Source of the DNA: Streptomyces lunaelactis
Lineage (GTDB): Bacteria; Actinomycetota; Actinomycetes; Streptomycetales; Streptomycetaceae
Assembly: GCF_003054555.1 (NCBI RefSeq)
Contig: NZ_CP026304.1
Location: 496,001 to 560,000 of the forward strand
Length of the DNA stretch: 64,000 nt
Reading direction: 5' to 3'
Shown here: one piece after another, positions 52,607 to 60,592 of the stretch
How the letters are laid out: every line of letters begins with the position of its first letter
Numbering within the stretch: position 1 is the stretch's first letter
Translations under genes and position numbers: made by a program
The notes under the pieces: model-generated
The model's database searches: none
The model's input: the letters and a program-made list of their open reading frames with translations, nothing else
What the model was told of the DNA's origin: nothing

Positions 52607-53968
52607 CTACTTCTCAGTTTCCGTCGCCGCTGTCGCGGCCGCGCGGCTGAGCCAGCGGCCGCGGAGATAGCCGAGCGGCCCATACAGCAGGCCCCGTATC
52701 TCCAGGAGGGCGAGTTGCCTGGACCATCCGTCGCCCGGTTCCGTCCGGCCGCGTGCCTTGGCCGCCGCATACCGGATGCCTCCAGGGAGCCTGCGCAGCA
52801 GGGCGGGCAGCATCTGGGGCTCACGGGCGAGTGCTCCGGTCAGATAGGCCCCGAGCCCGGCGCCGTATCCGAAGGCCTGTGCCTTCAGGGCGTCCTCGGT
52901 ACGGCGGTGGCGATGCCAGACGATCGCGCCCGGCTGATAGGCGAGGGTGCGGCCGCCGACCAGAACCCGGAAGAAGGTGAGCAGGTCGTCGCCGCCGTGA
53001 GCCGGGGTACCGGTGCCGGTAGCCGGGTCGAAGCCGCCGAGGGCGCGGAGCATGTCCATACGGAAGGCCATATTGGTCCCGGAGCCGAAGCGTCCGGCGG
53101 TGAACGGAAACAGCGGGTCGGCCGGCGGGTCCTGCAGTGACCAGGTGCGAGGGGTGTACCCCTTGGCGAATCCACCGTGCCGCTCCAGCGCGGCCTGGGC
53201 TCCGGTCCGGAGTTCGGCGGGCACGATGAGGCCGGTGACACAGCCGATCCGGCGGTCCAGGGAGAAGGCTGCGGCGAGCTCGGTCAGCCAGCGGGCGTCG
53301 ACGAGAGTGTCGTCGTCCGTGAACGCGGCGATCCTGCCGCGCGCCAGGGCCAGTCCCCGGTTGTGTGCGCGGGCCAGACCGGCCACGGGCTCCCGGACGT
53401 AGCGGACCCGTCGGCCGTAGGCCTCCTGGACCAGGTGCTCGGCGGATGCGTCCGTCGGGGCGTTGTCCACCACGATCACCTCGAACCACGGGTACTCCAT
53501 CAGCAGGAGCGAGTCCAGGCACTGTCGCAGCAGCTGGGGCCGGTCGTGGGTGGCGACGATGACGCTGATGTAGGGGGCCTCGTCGAGGACGCGCAGCCCG
53601 GCGGCCTGGCAGGGGAGGACGGCCGTTTCGTGCCACGGCCGGGAGGAAACCCTGGACGAAGTGCTCGGCCGGTCGGCTGCCAAGTGCGCGGCGACGGCGG
53701 TGGTGAGCTCCCGCGCATTGGCCAGGGACCGCCACAGCTCGGCGGGGCTGGTGCCGGTCCCGGAGACCATCCCCAGTGGGTGGCCGTGCAGTCGCACCAG
53801 GGCCAGAACCCTGCCCTCGGGACGGATCTGCTCGCGGCTGCCGGGCGGGTGGAACTCTCCCGGCTCGGCCAGATCGATGTCGACGACCCTGACCGGGGAA
53901 TAGGGCGGGGCCACGGGGACGGAGGCGTTCGAGCGGGGAGCGGGGAAGAGTCGGCCGGTGGCGCTCAC
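52607..53968 (-). CDS. GT2 glycosyltransferase with N-terminal extension
   Basis: A 453-aa protein. Residues about 1-130 form a separate N-terminal domain (VRVVDIDLAEPGEF, GRVLALVRLHGHPLGMVSG) that I cannot name. The GT2 domain spans about 133-380: ISVIVATHDRPQLLRQCLDS, AFTDDDTLVDARWL (DDD) and NMAFRMDMLRALGG. GTG at 53968 with GGAG 8 bases upstream; it overlaps the preceding GT2 stop (GTGA). It should add one sugar to the lipid-linked glycan. Confidence 0.88.
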   Translation of the reverse strand: MSATGRLFPAPRSNASVPVAPPYSPVRVVDIDLAEPGEFHPPGSREQIRPEGRVLALVRLHGHPLGMVSGTGTSPAELWRSLANARELTTAVAAHLAADRPSTSSRVSSRPWHETAVLPCQAAGLRVLDEAPYISVIVATHDRPQLLRQCLDSLLLMEYPWFEVIVVDNAPTDASAEHLVQEAYGRRVRYVREPVAGLARAHNRGLALARGRIAAFTDDDTLVDARWLTELAAAFSLDRRIGCVTGLIVPAELRTGAQAALERHGGFAKGYTPRTWSLQDPPADPLFPFTAGRFGSGTNMAFRMDMLRALGGFDPATGTGTPAHGGDDLLTFFRVLVGGRTLAYQPGAIVWHRHRRTEDALKAQAFGYGAGLGAYLTGALAREPQMLPALLRRLPGGIRYAAAKARGRTEPGDGWSRQLALLEIRGLLYGPLGYLRGRWLSRAAATAATETEK

Positions 53969-54729
53969 TTGCTGCTCCGTCCGGCCGACGCGGACTGTGC
54001 ACCGGGTCGCTCGGAGAGGAGCGTGCGCAGCACCCGGCGGCCGTCGGAGATGGCGTGCAGATTGGAACGGCCGCTGCGGCGGGGCAGTTCGAGGCTCGGG
54101 ACCTCGGCGATCCGCAGTCCGGAACGCAGGGCGTGCACGATCATCTCGGCTTCGATCTCGAAGCCGGCGGCGTGCAGGTCCAGTTGGTCCAGGAAGCTGC
54201 GCCGGAACGCGCAGAACCCGTAGCACAGGTCGGTCAGCGAGGCGTCGTAGAGCCGATTGACCGCGGCCAGCAGCACGTGGTTGCCCAGTTGCCGGAAGCG
54301 GGTGATGTCCAGGGAGCCGCCGCCCGCGACGAACCGCGAGCCCTTGACGAAGTCGTAGCCGTTCTCCAGGAAGTGCAGGAAGTGCGGGATCTCGGCGGGC
54401 GACATGCTGCCGTCGGCATCCATCATCACCACGTAGTCGCCGGTCGCGGCGAGGAACCCGGTGCGCAGGGCGTTTCCCTTGCCGGGGCCGTTCTGCCGGA
54501 CGCTGCGGACCGTGGGGAGGCAGTGGGTCGCCATGGGCACCGTGGCGTCGATGGAGTTGCCGTCGACCAGGATGACCTCGTCGACGCAGTCCGGAATCTG
54601 CTCGAAGACCCAGGGGATGTTGCGTGCCTCGTTCAGGGCCGGAACCACCAGGCTCACGGACGCCGGGGGCGGGAGCTTGTCCTCCGCGCGGCGCATCGGG
54701 TGGGTGGGTTTGTCGGTGGCCCGGCGCAT
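53965..54729 (-). CDS. GT2 glycosyltransferase (DPM1-like); start doubtful
   Basis: A 254-aa family 2 enzyme: SVSLVVPALNEARNIPWVFE, nucleotide-site D104-A-D106-G, GPGKGNALRTG at 81-91 and SLTDLCYGFCAFRR. It is like dolichol/undecaprenyl-phosphate sugar transferases but lacks C-terminal membrane helices. The first available ATG in this frame (54729) has no ribosome site and lies inside a 33-bp tandem repeat. The best start signal, GGAG before the ATG at 54823 (MTTNQTRPAA), is in another frame. So there may be a frameshift in the repeat or C runs. It is the first gene of the leftward operon. Confidence 0.75.
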   Translation of the reverse strand: MRRATDKPTHPMRRAEDKLPPPASVSLVVPALNEARNIPWVFEQIPDCVDEVILVDGNSIDATVPMATHCLPTVRSVRQNGPGKGNALRTGFLAATGDYVVMMDADGSMSPAEIPHFLHFLENGYDFVKGSRFVAGGGSLDITRFRQLGNHVLLAAVNRLYDASLTDLCYGFCAFRRSFLDQLDLHAAGFEIEAEMIVHALRSGLRIAEVPSLELPRRSGRSNLHAISDGRRVLRTLLSERPGAQSASAGRSSK

Positions 54730-54800
54730 CGGGTGGGCGGGAGTGTCGGTGGCCCGGCGGGTGGGGGTGCGGGGCGGGCGGCGCCGGGTCGGTGGCCGCG
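54690..54800. repeat. 33-bp tandem repeats in the glycosyltransferase leader
   Basis: Two near-identical 33-bp units (CGGCGCATCGGGTGGGTGGG...) and a third degenerate unit. In the glycosyltransferase frame they encode 11-residue repeats (RRATDTPAHPM, RRATDKPTHPM, then RRAEDKLPPPA). Confidence 0.7.
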
Positions 54801-54961
54801 GGCCGAGTCTGGTTCGTGGTCATGATGTCTCCGGGAAGGGGGTGCACCGCCTGGTGTCGTGCGGTGGGGGGAGTGCTTCGGATGGCCCGGGATCCCGGCT
54901 TGTGAGCGAGGGATCCGCTGGTGGGGCTGTGCCTGCTTACAGGCTCCGACCGCTATGTACG

Positions 54962-54980
54962 TTTACATCGTATATATACA
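54962..54980. promoter_or_regulatory. Candidate TetR operator at the glycosyltransferase operon promoter
   Basis: TTTACATCGTATATATACA matches 55870-55888 at 15 of 19 positions, including TTTAC, CGTATA and TACA. It sits in an AT-rich island upstream of the leftward GT2 operon and just beyond the broken galE. Confidence 0.6.
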
Positions 54981-55003
54981 TATTAACCCTTTCAGGCATT
55001 TGG

Positions 55004-55757
55004 TCAAGAGATGTCAGCCGCAGCCGGACGGGTTGAACTGCTGGAAGCGCCATGCGTCGCGGCACATCGCAGCAAGGCCCCTGGTCGGCTGCCGGCCCCA
55101 TTCCCGCGCTGCCGTGCTCGCGTCGGCGACGAGTTCGCCGGCATCACCGGGGCGGCGGTCCACGACCTCGTACGGGATGGACTTGCCGCACGCCTCGCCG
55201 ACTGCAGGAGTTCGAGGACCGAGGTGCCCGACCCGCCGCCGAGGTTGAACACACGCATCCCCGTCCGGTCGGCGAGATGGCCCAGTGCGCTCCGGTGGGC
55301 TTCCGCGAGGTCCATGACGTGGATGCAGTCGCGGACCACGGCGCCGTCGGCGGTGTCGTAATCGCCGCCGATGACGCTGAGGCGCACATGTCTTCCGGCC
55401 GCGACCCGGGCCACTCGGGGCATCAGATTGGCGGGCCCGCTGCGAGGGGCATGGCCGAGCAGGCCGCTGGGATGCGCGCCCACCGGGTTGAAGTAACGCA
55501 GTGTCAGCACGGTGAACTCCGGGCGCAGGAGGCACAGTTCGGCAAGGATCTGCTCGCAGACCCACTTCGACGCCGCGGAGGGGTTCACCGGACAGGCCGG
55601 GGCGTTCTCGGCCAGTGGCGTCGTGCCGGCCTCGCCGTAGAAGGAGCAGGACGAGGAGAAGACCAGCTGGTGCACGCCATGCTCCTGCATGACGCTCAGC
55701 AGGGACGTGGTAACGCCGACATTCACGTCGACCAGGACGGTTGACGGATCGGGCATG
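55004..55757 (-). pseudogene. galE: UDP-glucose 4-epimerase pseudogene (internal deletion plus frameshift)
   Basis: It starts with AAGGAG and MPDPSTVLV, the usual GalE start before TGGAG. It then jumps directly to DVNVGVTTSLLSVMQEHGVH, so about 80 residues including the NAD-binding GxxGxxG are missing in frame. The catalytic area SSSCSFYGEAG and later LTLRYFNPVGAHPSG are present. At about 55206 a single missing base shifts the frame (LELLQ), and the native ending (GKSIPYEVVDRRPGDAGELV) continues in the next frame to 55014. It cannot bind NAD as a normal GalE does. Confidence 0.82.
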
Positions 55758-55869
55758 GACTTCTCCTTTGGGCGCGGTGCGCCGAGAGGGAGGTCTCCGC
55801 AGACCGTCCAAGGAGCGGGCCCGGGACCGGATGGGCGCCAGATTCTCATGACACGCAAGAGGTTATATA

Positions 55870-55888
55870 TTTACGGCGTATACGTACA
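55870..55888. promoter_or_regulatory. Candidate TetR operator at the tetR/galE intergenic region
   Basis: TTTACGGCGTATACGTACA, paired with the motif at 54962-54980. TTTACGGCGTATAC resembles operators of TetR proteins with a TetR_C-type ligand domain. It is 72 bp before the tetR start. Confidence 0.62.
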
Positions 55889-55959
55889 CTTTCGTCCCAT
55901 TTGCATCTACGGTCAAGACGGAGGCCAAGGCGGCTTGCTCCAGCGACTGGAGGCCAGAC

Positions 55960-56760
55960 ATGGTGAAGAAGGGCAAGGACGCCGAGAGGGGGCGGAAGGA
56001 GAGCGGACGGCGGTCCGGGGATCGCGGCCACTACGGCCGGCTGAGCCGGGAACGCGTACTGGCCGCCGCTCTGGAGCTGGTCGACCGCGAAGGGCTCTCG
56101 GCGCTGAGCATGCGCAGGGTGGGAGCCGAGCTCGGCGTCGAGGCCATGGCCCTGTACCGGTACGCCCCCAGCAAGGACGCGCTCCTGGACGGCCTGGTCG
56201 AGGCCCTCTTCATCGAGTTGCAGGACTACCTGGACGCCACCGACACGGACACCGACACACACACGGCCGGTACGGGCGCCGTCGAAGCGGAGGCCACGGC
56301 CGCGGGCTCCTCCCCGGAGGGGCCGGAATGGCGCACCGAGCTGCACCGGATCGCTCTGGCGACATATCGGGTCGCCCTGGCCCACCCGCAGGTGGTGCCA
56401 CTTGTGGCGACCCGCATGCTAGCGGTCCCGCTGGCCCAGCGCCCACTGGCGGTCCTCCTGGACCATGAGCGTGTACTGACCCTGTTCGAAGAGGCCGGCC
56501 TCGACGAGAACAAGGCATCTCTGGCCTTCCGGGCGTTCAACAGCTGGGTGCTCGGCTACATCTTCGTGGAACTACGAGCCATGGTGGACAACCCCGAAGA
56601 GTCCGACCCCGCGTTCCGGCTCGGACTGCACCGCATGCCGGTCCAGGAACTTCCCAGACTTCGCAGGACTGCCCCGGCTCTCGCCGAGCACGGCGGACCG
56701 GAGGGGCTGGCAGCCGGTCTCAGCGCGCTCCTCGATCGCTTCGTGCAGGACGTCGTCTGA
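55960..56760 (+). CDS. TetR-family regulator (TetR_C type)
   Basis: A 266-aa regulator. The helix-turn-helix is at about 28-75 (RERVLAAALELVDREGLSAL, MRRVGAELGVEAMALYRYAP). The C-terminal domain (YRVALAHPQVVPLVATRMLA, FRAFNSWVLGYIFVELRAMV) belongs to the tetracycline-repressor C-terminal class that binds small molecules. GGAGG is 6 bases before the ATG. Divergent from the broken galE. The shared operator-like motif suggests that it represses itself and the glycosyltransferase operon. The ligand is unknown. Confidence 0.9.
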   Translation: MVKKGKDAERGRKESGRRSGDRGHYGRLSRERVLAAALELVDREGLSALSMRRVGAELGVEAMALYRYAPSKDALLDGLVEALFIELQDYLDATDTDTDTHTAGTGAVEAEATAAGSSPEGPEWRTELHRIALATYRVALAHPQVVPLVATRMLAVPLAQRPLAVLLDHERVLTLFEEAGLDENKASLAFRAFNSWVLGYIFVELRAMVDNPEESDPAFRLGLHRMPVQELPRLRRTAPALAEHGGPEGLAAGLSALLDRFVQDVV

Positions 56761-56867
56761 AACGGCAAACCCAACGGGAGTCCGCCTTCTGGAGCGGGGC
56801 GACTTCTGGATGCGTCGGTGCGGGATCGGTAGCAGACTCAGGACGTCCGACAACGGGATCCCACTAA

Positions 56868-56902
56868 CCTCGCGCTTTCATGGGCGTGCTCGTGCACGGC
56901 TT
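56868..56902. repeat. Second copy of the IS1380-like end
   Basis: CCTCGCGCTTTCATGGGC at 56868-56885 equals 34279-34296 exactly, and similarity continues with scattered mismatches to about 56902. No transposase follows; it runs directly into a protease relic. Confidence 0.6.
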
Positions 56903-57074
56903 GTTCCGGTCCAGCATCTGCTCCGAGCCCGGCAATACCGGCGATACCGCGTTCTCCGGCGGCACAGCACTCGGCATCATCGTCGGCGGGTCCGGCAACT
57001 GCTCCTCGGGCGGCACCGCCCTCTACCAGCCGGTGACGGAGGCGTTGGCAGCGTTCGGCCTGTCTCTGTACTGA
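56903..57074 (+). pseudogene. Streptogrisin-type serine protease, C-terminal relic
   Basis: The frame reads LFRSSICSEPGNTGDTAFSG, GSGNCSSGGTALYQPVTEAL and ends AAFGLSLY at a TGA. This is the end of streptogrisin-like S1 proteases. The nucleophile block, normally CAEPGDSGG, is CSEPGNTGD here, so the catalytic Ser is lost. The rest of the enzyme is missing, replaced by the IS-like end. It was possibly created by an IS insertion or excision. Confidence 0.7.
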
Positions 57075-57111
57075 TCCAGGACGCCGTACGGGAGCTCCGC
57101 GTTCGTGACGC

Positions 57112-57582
57112 CTACTCCAACTCCAGCTCCCCCACCTTCTGATCCCCGCTCATCTCCCCCGTCGGCCGGAATCCGAGCCCCAGGTAAAAACCCTCGGGGC
57201 CGACTTCCCCCGGGTGCCAGGTGGTGGTCAGCCGGGTGCCGCCGCGGCGGCGGATAGCAGCGGCCACGGACTCGACCGCGAAGCGGCCATAGCCGCGGCC
57301 CTGTTCGCCGGCCGCGATAGTGAGCCGCCACAGGCCCGAGCGGATATCGGTGCCCTTGCCGTCGCCGGCGAAGTCGATGTCGAGGAAGGCCATGAGGAAG
57401 CCGACGGGGCGGTCTCCGTCGAGGATGAGGCGGGGCCACGCTATGTGGGGGTATACGTACGCCTCGGCGAGGGACTTCACAACCGGCGCGACCAAGTGCT
57501 CCTGGTCGGGGCGGACCTTCAGGCCGATCGCGGCGTCGAAGTTGGCGACAGTGACCTTTTCCAGGCGAAGCGCAGTCGTCAT
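57112..57582 (-). CDS. GNAT acetyltransferase (spermidine acetyltransferase-like)
   Basis: A 156-aa single-domain GNAT. The acetyl-CoA P-loop region is WRLTIAAGEQGRGYGRFAVE (Q/R-x-x-G-x-G/A). VGFLMAFLDIDFAGDG and GFYLGLGFRPTGE are the other conserved strands. It resembles PaiA/BltD-type polyamine N-acetyltransferases, though the acceptor cannot be named with certainty. Start ATG at 57582; it stands alone. Confidence 0.88.
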   Translation of the reverse strand: MTTALRLEKVTVANFDAAIGLKVRPDQEHLVAPVVKSLAEAYVYPHIAWPRLILDGDRPVGFLMAFLDIDFAGDGKGTDIRSGLWRLTIAAGEQGRGYGRFAVESVAAAIRRRGGTRLTTTWHPGEVGPEGFYLGLGFRPTGEMSGDQKVGELELE

Positions 57583-57865
57583 GCGGGAACCCTAAGCCAG
57601 TGGATCAAGTGATTTTCCGAGCGCCGGACACCCGGCACGCTCTCCAACCCCGGCGCAGCGCCGACTGCCGTCGGTGGAACGTGATGTCGCCGAGGTCGAG
57701 GGTGATCGAGATCCACGACAGGTCGGGGGTGCGGTCCTCGTTACGGATGTGGATGTGCCGCGTCGGCACGACGATTCCGTCGGGGGAGTGTCCGCGATAG
57801 CGATGCGAGCGCGGGAACCGGATCAAGGAGCTCCGCGTCGTCGTATCGTAAGGAGATGCCGACTG

Positions 57866-58903
57866 GTGCATGGGCGGACGATGAAGAGGCCAGACAGTGC
57901 AGCACTCGGGAAGCAAGCTGAGAAACTTCTGCGGCTGCCGTCTGGCTGGGTGACGTCAAGGAAAGCGGTATCAGGACTGTCAGGCTGGAGGCGAGGGAGC
58001 ATTCCAGCGCTGCTTTCCATACTAGTCGCCTTCCTTTTGGTCTTTCATGCCACGGTCCCCAATACGATTGGCCGTCTGGGCAGCCTTCTCGAGACATTCC
58101 TGCCTTGGCTCGGCTCAGCCGTCCCCGGACTGCTGGCCTTGGCATTACTGCGCCGCTCATTCGTCGCGTTGATCGCGTTGCTGCTGCCTGTTGTCGCTTG
58201 GATCAGCCTCTTCGGCTACCTGCTGTTTCCCAGTCACGAATCGGCAGGCGAAATTACTGCGCTTCAGCATAATGTCAGCGACGAAAATCCAGACCCGGCA
58301 GGCACCGCGAGGATTCTGATCAAGGCCCAAGCCGACCTCATCGCCTTGGAGGAGTTGACGCCTTCTGCTTTGCCGGCCTTGGCAGCGGCCATGGCACCGG
58401 ACTATCCCCACCATGCGACAAAGGGCACGGTCGGACTCTGGTCGAAGTATCCGCTCTCCGACGTGCGGCCGGTGGACATCAGGCCGGAGGGAATCGGGGA
58501 AGACTGGAACCGCGGACTGAGGGCGACTGCCAGGACGACGCAGGGTGATGTCGGTGTTTATGTAGCTCACCTGCCCTCCGTGCGCGTCGGCCTGAGCAGC
58601 GGATTCAGTTCCGCGTGGCGGGACGAGAGTGCCGTTCTCCTTGGTGAAGCGATCGCCGCTGAGCGGCTGGACAAGGTGATTCTGCTTGGGGACCTCAACA
58701 GCACGCTGGACGACCGCGGTCTAGCGCCGGTCAGCTCGCAGATGAACGCAACAGGCTCAGGGTTCGCATTCAGCTGGCCTGCAGCTCTGCCCGTAGCTCG
58801 GATTGACCAGATCATGACGCGCTCGGCGACGGTCACCGATTTCTGGTCACTGCCTGCGACAGGGAGCGACCACTTGCCAATAGCCGCTCACATCAGGCTC
58901 TGA
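57866..58903 (+). CDS. Membrane endonuclease/exonuclease/phosphatase-fold protein
   Basis: A 345-aa protein. Three or four N-terminal transmembrane helices (PALLSILVAFLLVFHATVPN, AVPGLLALALLRRSFVALIA, LLLPVVAWISLFGYLLF) are followed by an EEP domain: ALQHNVSDENPD, DLIALEELTPSAL (catalytic Glu), VYVAHLPSVRVG, VILLGDLNSTLDD and GSDHLPIAAHIRL. The EEP part should face outside and may hydrolyse a phosphodiester, as in membrane nucleases or phospholipases. I set the start at the GTG 57866 with AGGAG 10 bases away; an ATG at 57881 is possible. Confidence 0.85.
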   Translation: MHGRTMKRPDSAALGKQAEKLLRLPSGWVTSRKAVSGLSGWRRGSIPALLSILVAFLLVFHATVPNTIGRLGSLLETFLPWLGSAVPGLLALALLRRSFVALIALLLPVVAWISLFGYLLFPSHESAGEITALQHNVSDENPDPAGTARILIKAQADLIALEELTPSALPALAAAMAPDYPHHATKGTVGLWSKYPLSDVRPVDIRPEGIGEDWNRGLRATARTTQGDVGVYVAHLPSVRVGLSSGFSSAWRDESAVLLGEAIAAERLDKVILLGDLNSTLDDRGLAPVSSQMNATGSGFAFSWPAALPVARIDQIMTRSATVTDFWSLPATGSDHLPIAAHIRL

Positions 58904-59073
58904 ACGGTGCGCACCCGTCCTGTCGGCTCAGCGTGAGCAATCGGCGGCCTTGGAGTTCCGGTAGGCCCGGCCACGTCGGGTCGGGGGGCCGGTTGTCCAG
59001 GCAGGCGGCGGCGCCGGATGCACCATAGATTGGGTAGACGGGGTCCCTAGGCCGGGGGTCGGCAGGGAGCCGA

Positions 59074-60330
59074 ATGACGACACCGCAGATCGACTACGTG
59101 GCGCTGTTCGCAGCCACACCGAGCCCGTACCTGGTGCTGGGGCCGGACCTGGTGGTTGTCGACGTCAACGATGCATATCTTCGGGCGACAGGCCGGACCC
59201 GCGACGAACTGGTCGGGCAGTACATCTTCGATGCCTTCCCCGACAACCCGGCCGACCCCAATGCCGACGGCGTACGGAATCTGAGCGCATCGCTGCACAG
59301 GGTCCTGGCCACCCGGAAACCGGACACGATGGCGCTGCAGAAGTACGACATTCCCGTGATGCGTGAGCCCGGGGTGTTCGAAGAGCGGTGGTGGTCGCCG
59401 GTCAACACACCCGTCGTCGGGCCGGACGGGAGCGTGGCGTGGATCATCCATCGGGTGGAGGACGTGACCGCGTTCGTCCTGTCCCACCGAGACCGCCACG
59501 GAGGGCAGGGCGGGGAGGGCGGAGCCCTGCGCAAGCGGGAGGGGGCAATGGAGAGCGAGCTGTACGCGCGGGCGCGGGAACTGCAGCTGCTGAATGAGGA
59601 ACTGCGCCAGGCCCACGCCCGCGAACGCCAGGTGGCCATCACGCTTCAGGAGGCCATGCTCCATTCCCCGGACCTGGCCGGGCACAGGGATATCGCGGTG
59701 CGCTACCTGCCCGCGATCGGCTCGCTGAACGTGTGCGGCGACTGGTACGACGTGGTGGACCTGCCCGCCGGGCGCTTCGCCGTGGCGGTCGGCGACGTCG
59801 TGGGCCACGGCCTGGCAGCCGCCGCCATCATGGGCATGCTTCGCAGTGCCCTGAGCGCCGCCTCCCGCGCAGTGGACGGGCCCGCGAAGGCGCTGGAGGT
59901 GCTGGGCGTGTACGCCCGCTCGGTAGAGGGGGCGCTGGCCACCACCGCGGTCAAGGCAATGGTCGACACCGGCAGGCGTCAGATCGCTTACAGCAGCGCC
60001 GGCCACCCGCCGCCCGTCCTGCTGCACTCCGACGGCACCCACGACCTCCTGGACCGGGCGACCGACCCGCCGCTGGGCGCCCGCCCCATGCACACCCCCC
60101 GTCCCCAGGCCAGCGTCCCCTACACCACCGGTGACACCCTCGTGCTCTACACCGACGGCCTGATCGAACGCCGCGGCGAGGACATCGACACCGGTCTGGC
60201 CCGGCTGACCGATGCCCTCGCCCAGCGCAGCACGCTCGGCCCGGAGCGCCTGGCCGACGCCGTCCTGGCCCAACTCGGTGTCAGCGGCGGTGCCCGCGAC
60301 GACATCGCATTGGTCATCGTGCGCCTCTGA
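59074..60330 (+). CDS. PAS-SpoIIE serine phosphatase
   Basis: A 418-aa phosphatase with one N-terminal PAS domain (about 5-130: VALFAATPSPYLVLGPDLVV, TRDELVGQYIFDAFPDNPAD), a helical linker (150-195) and a SpoIIE/PP2C domain (200-415). Metal-site motifs: VCGDWYDVVDL, VGDVVGHGLAAAAIMGMLR, and ARDDIALVIVRL. GGGAG precedes the ATG. It should dephosphorylate an anti-anti-sigma factor in response to a small ligand or signal sensed by PAS. It has a different domain layout from the phosphatase at 8185 and no adjacent partner. Confidence 0.93.
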   Translation: MTTPQIDYVALFAATPSPYLVLGPDLVVVDVNDAYLRATGRTRDELVGQYIFDAFPDNPADPNADGVRNLSASLHRVLATRKPDTMALQKYDIPVMREPGVFEERWWSPVNTPVVGPDGSVAWIIHRVEDVTAFVLSHRDRHGGQGGEGGALRKREGAMESELYARARELQLLNEELRQAHARERQVAITLQEAMLHSPDLAGHRDIAVRYLPAIGSLNVCGDWYDVVDLPAGRFAVAVGDVVGHGLAAAAIMGMLRSALSAASRAVDGPAKALEVLGVYARSVEGALATTAVKAMVDTGRRQIAYSSAGHPPPVLLHSDGTHDLLDRATDPPLGARPMHTPRPQASVPYTTGDTLVLYTDGLIERRGEDIDTGLARLTDALAQRSTLGPERLADAVLAQLGVSGGARDDIALVIVRL

Positions 60331-60592
60331 CGGCGTCCCACTCCGGCACTGACCTGCCCCGCGGGCGCCTTGGGATCGGTCAGGGTGCCGGCCACGGCGA
60401 CGCCGGCGCGCCTGCCGCGACGGCGGGCTCCCGCTCGACTCTTCGGCGGCTTCCCCCGAAGTGACCCTGTACAGCGGCGCTGCCCCAGGCGCACAGGATG
60501 GCCCCGGGATCGGGTTCAGCCGTGCCGACAGCGCTACCCAGAAGGCTGAGTAAGAAAGGCGTTCACGCCCTGGGAGGCATATAACCTACTGC

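Noticed and set aside
53969..54847. A single 746-residue glycosyltransferase starting at 54847
   Set aside because: The extension upstream of 53968 is an out-of-frame reading of the other GT2 gene. Only the first ~25 residues near 54823 look like a true start.
57605..57916. Leftward 103-codon frame ahead of the EEP-fold gene
   Set aside because: No ribosome site or recognised family; contains no confident coding signal.
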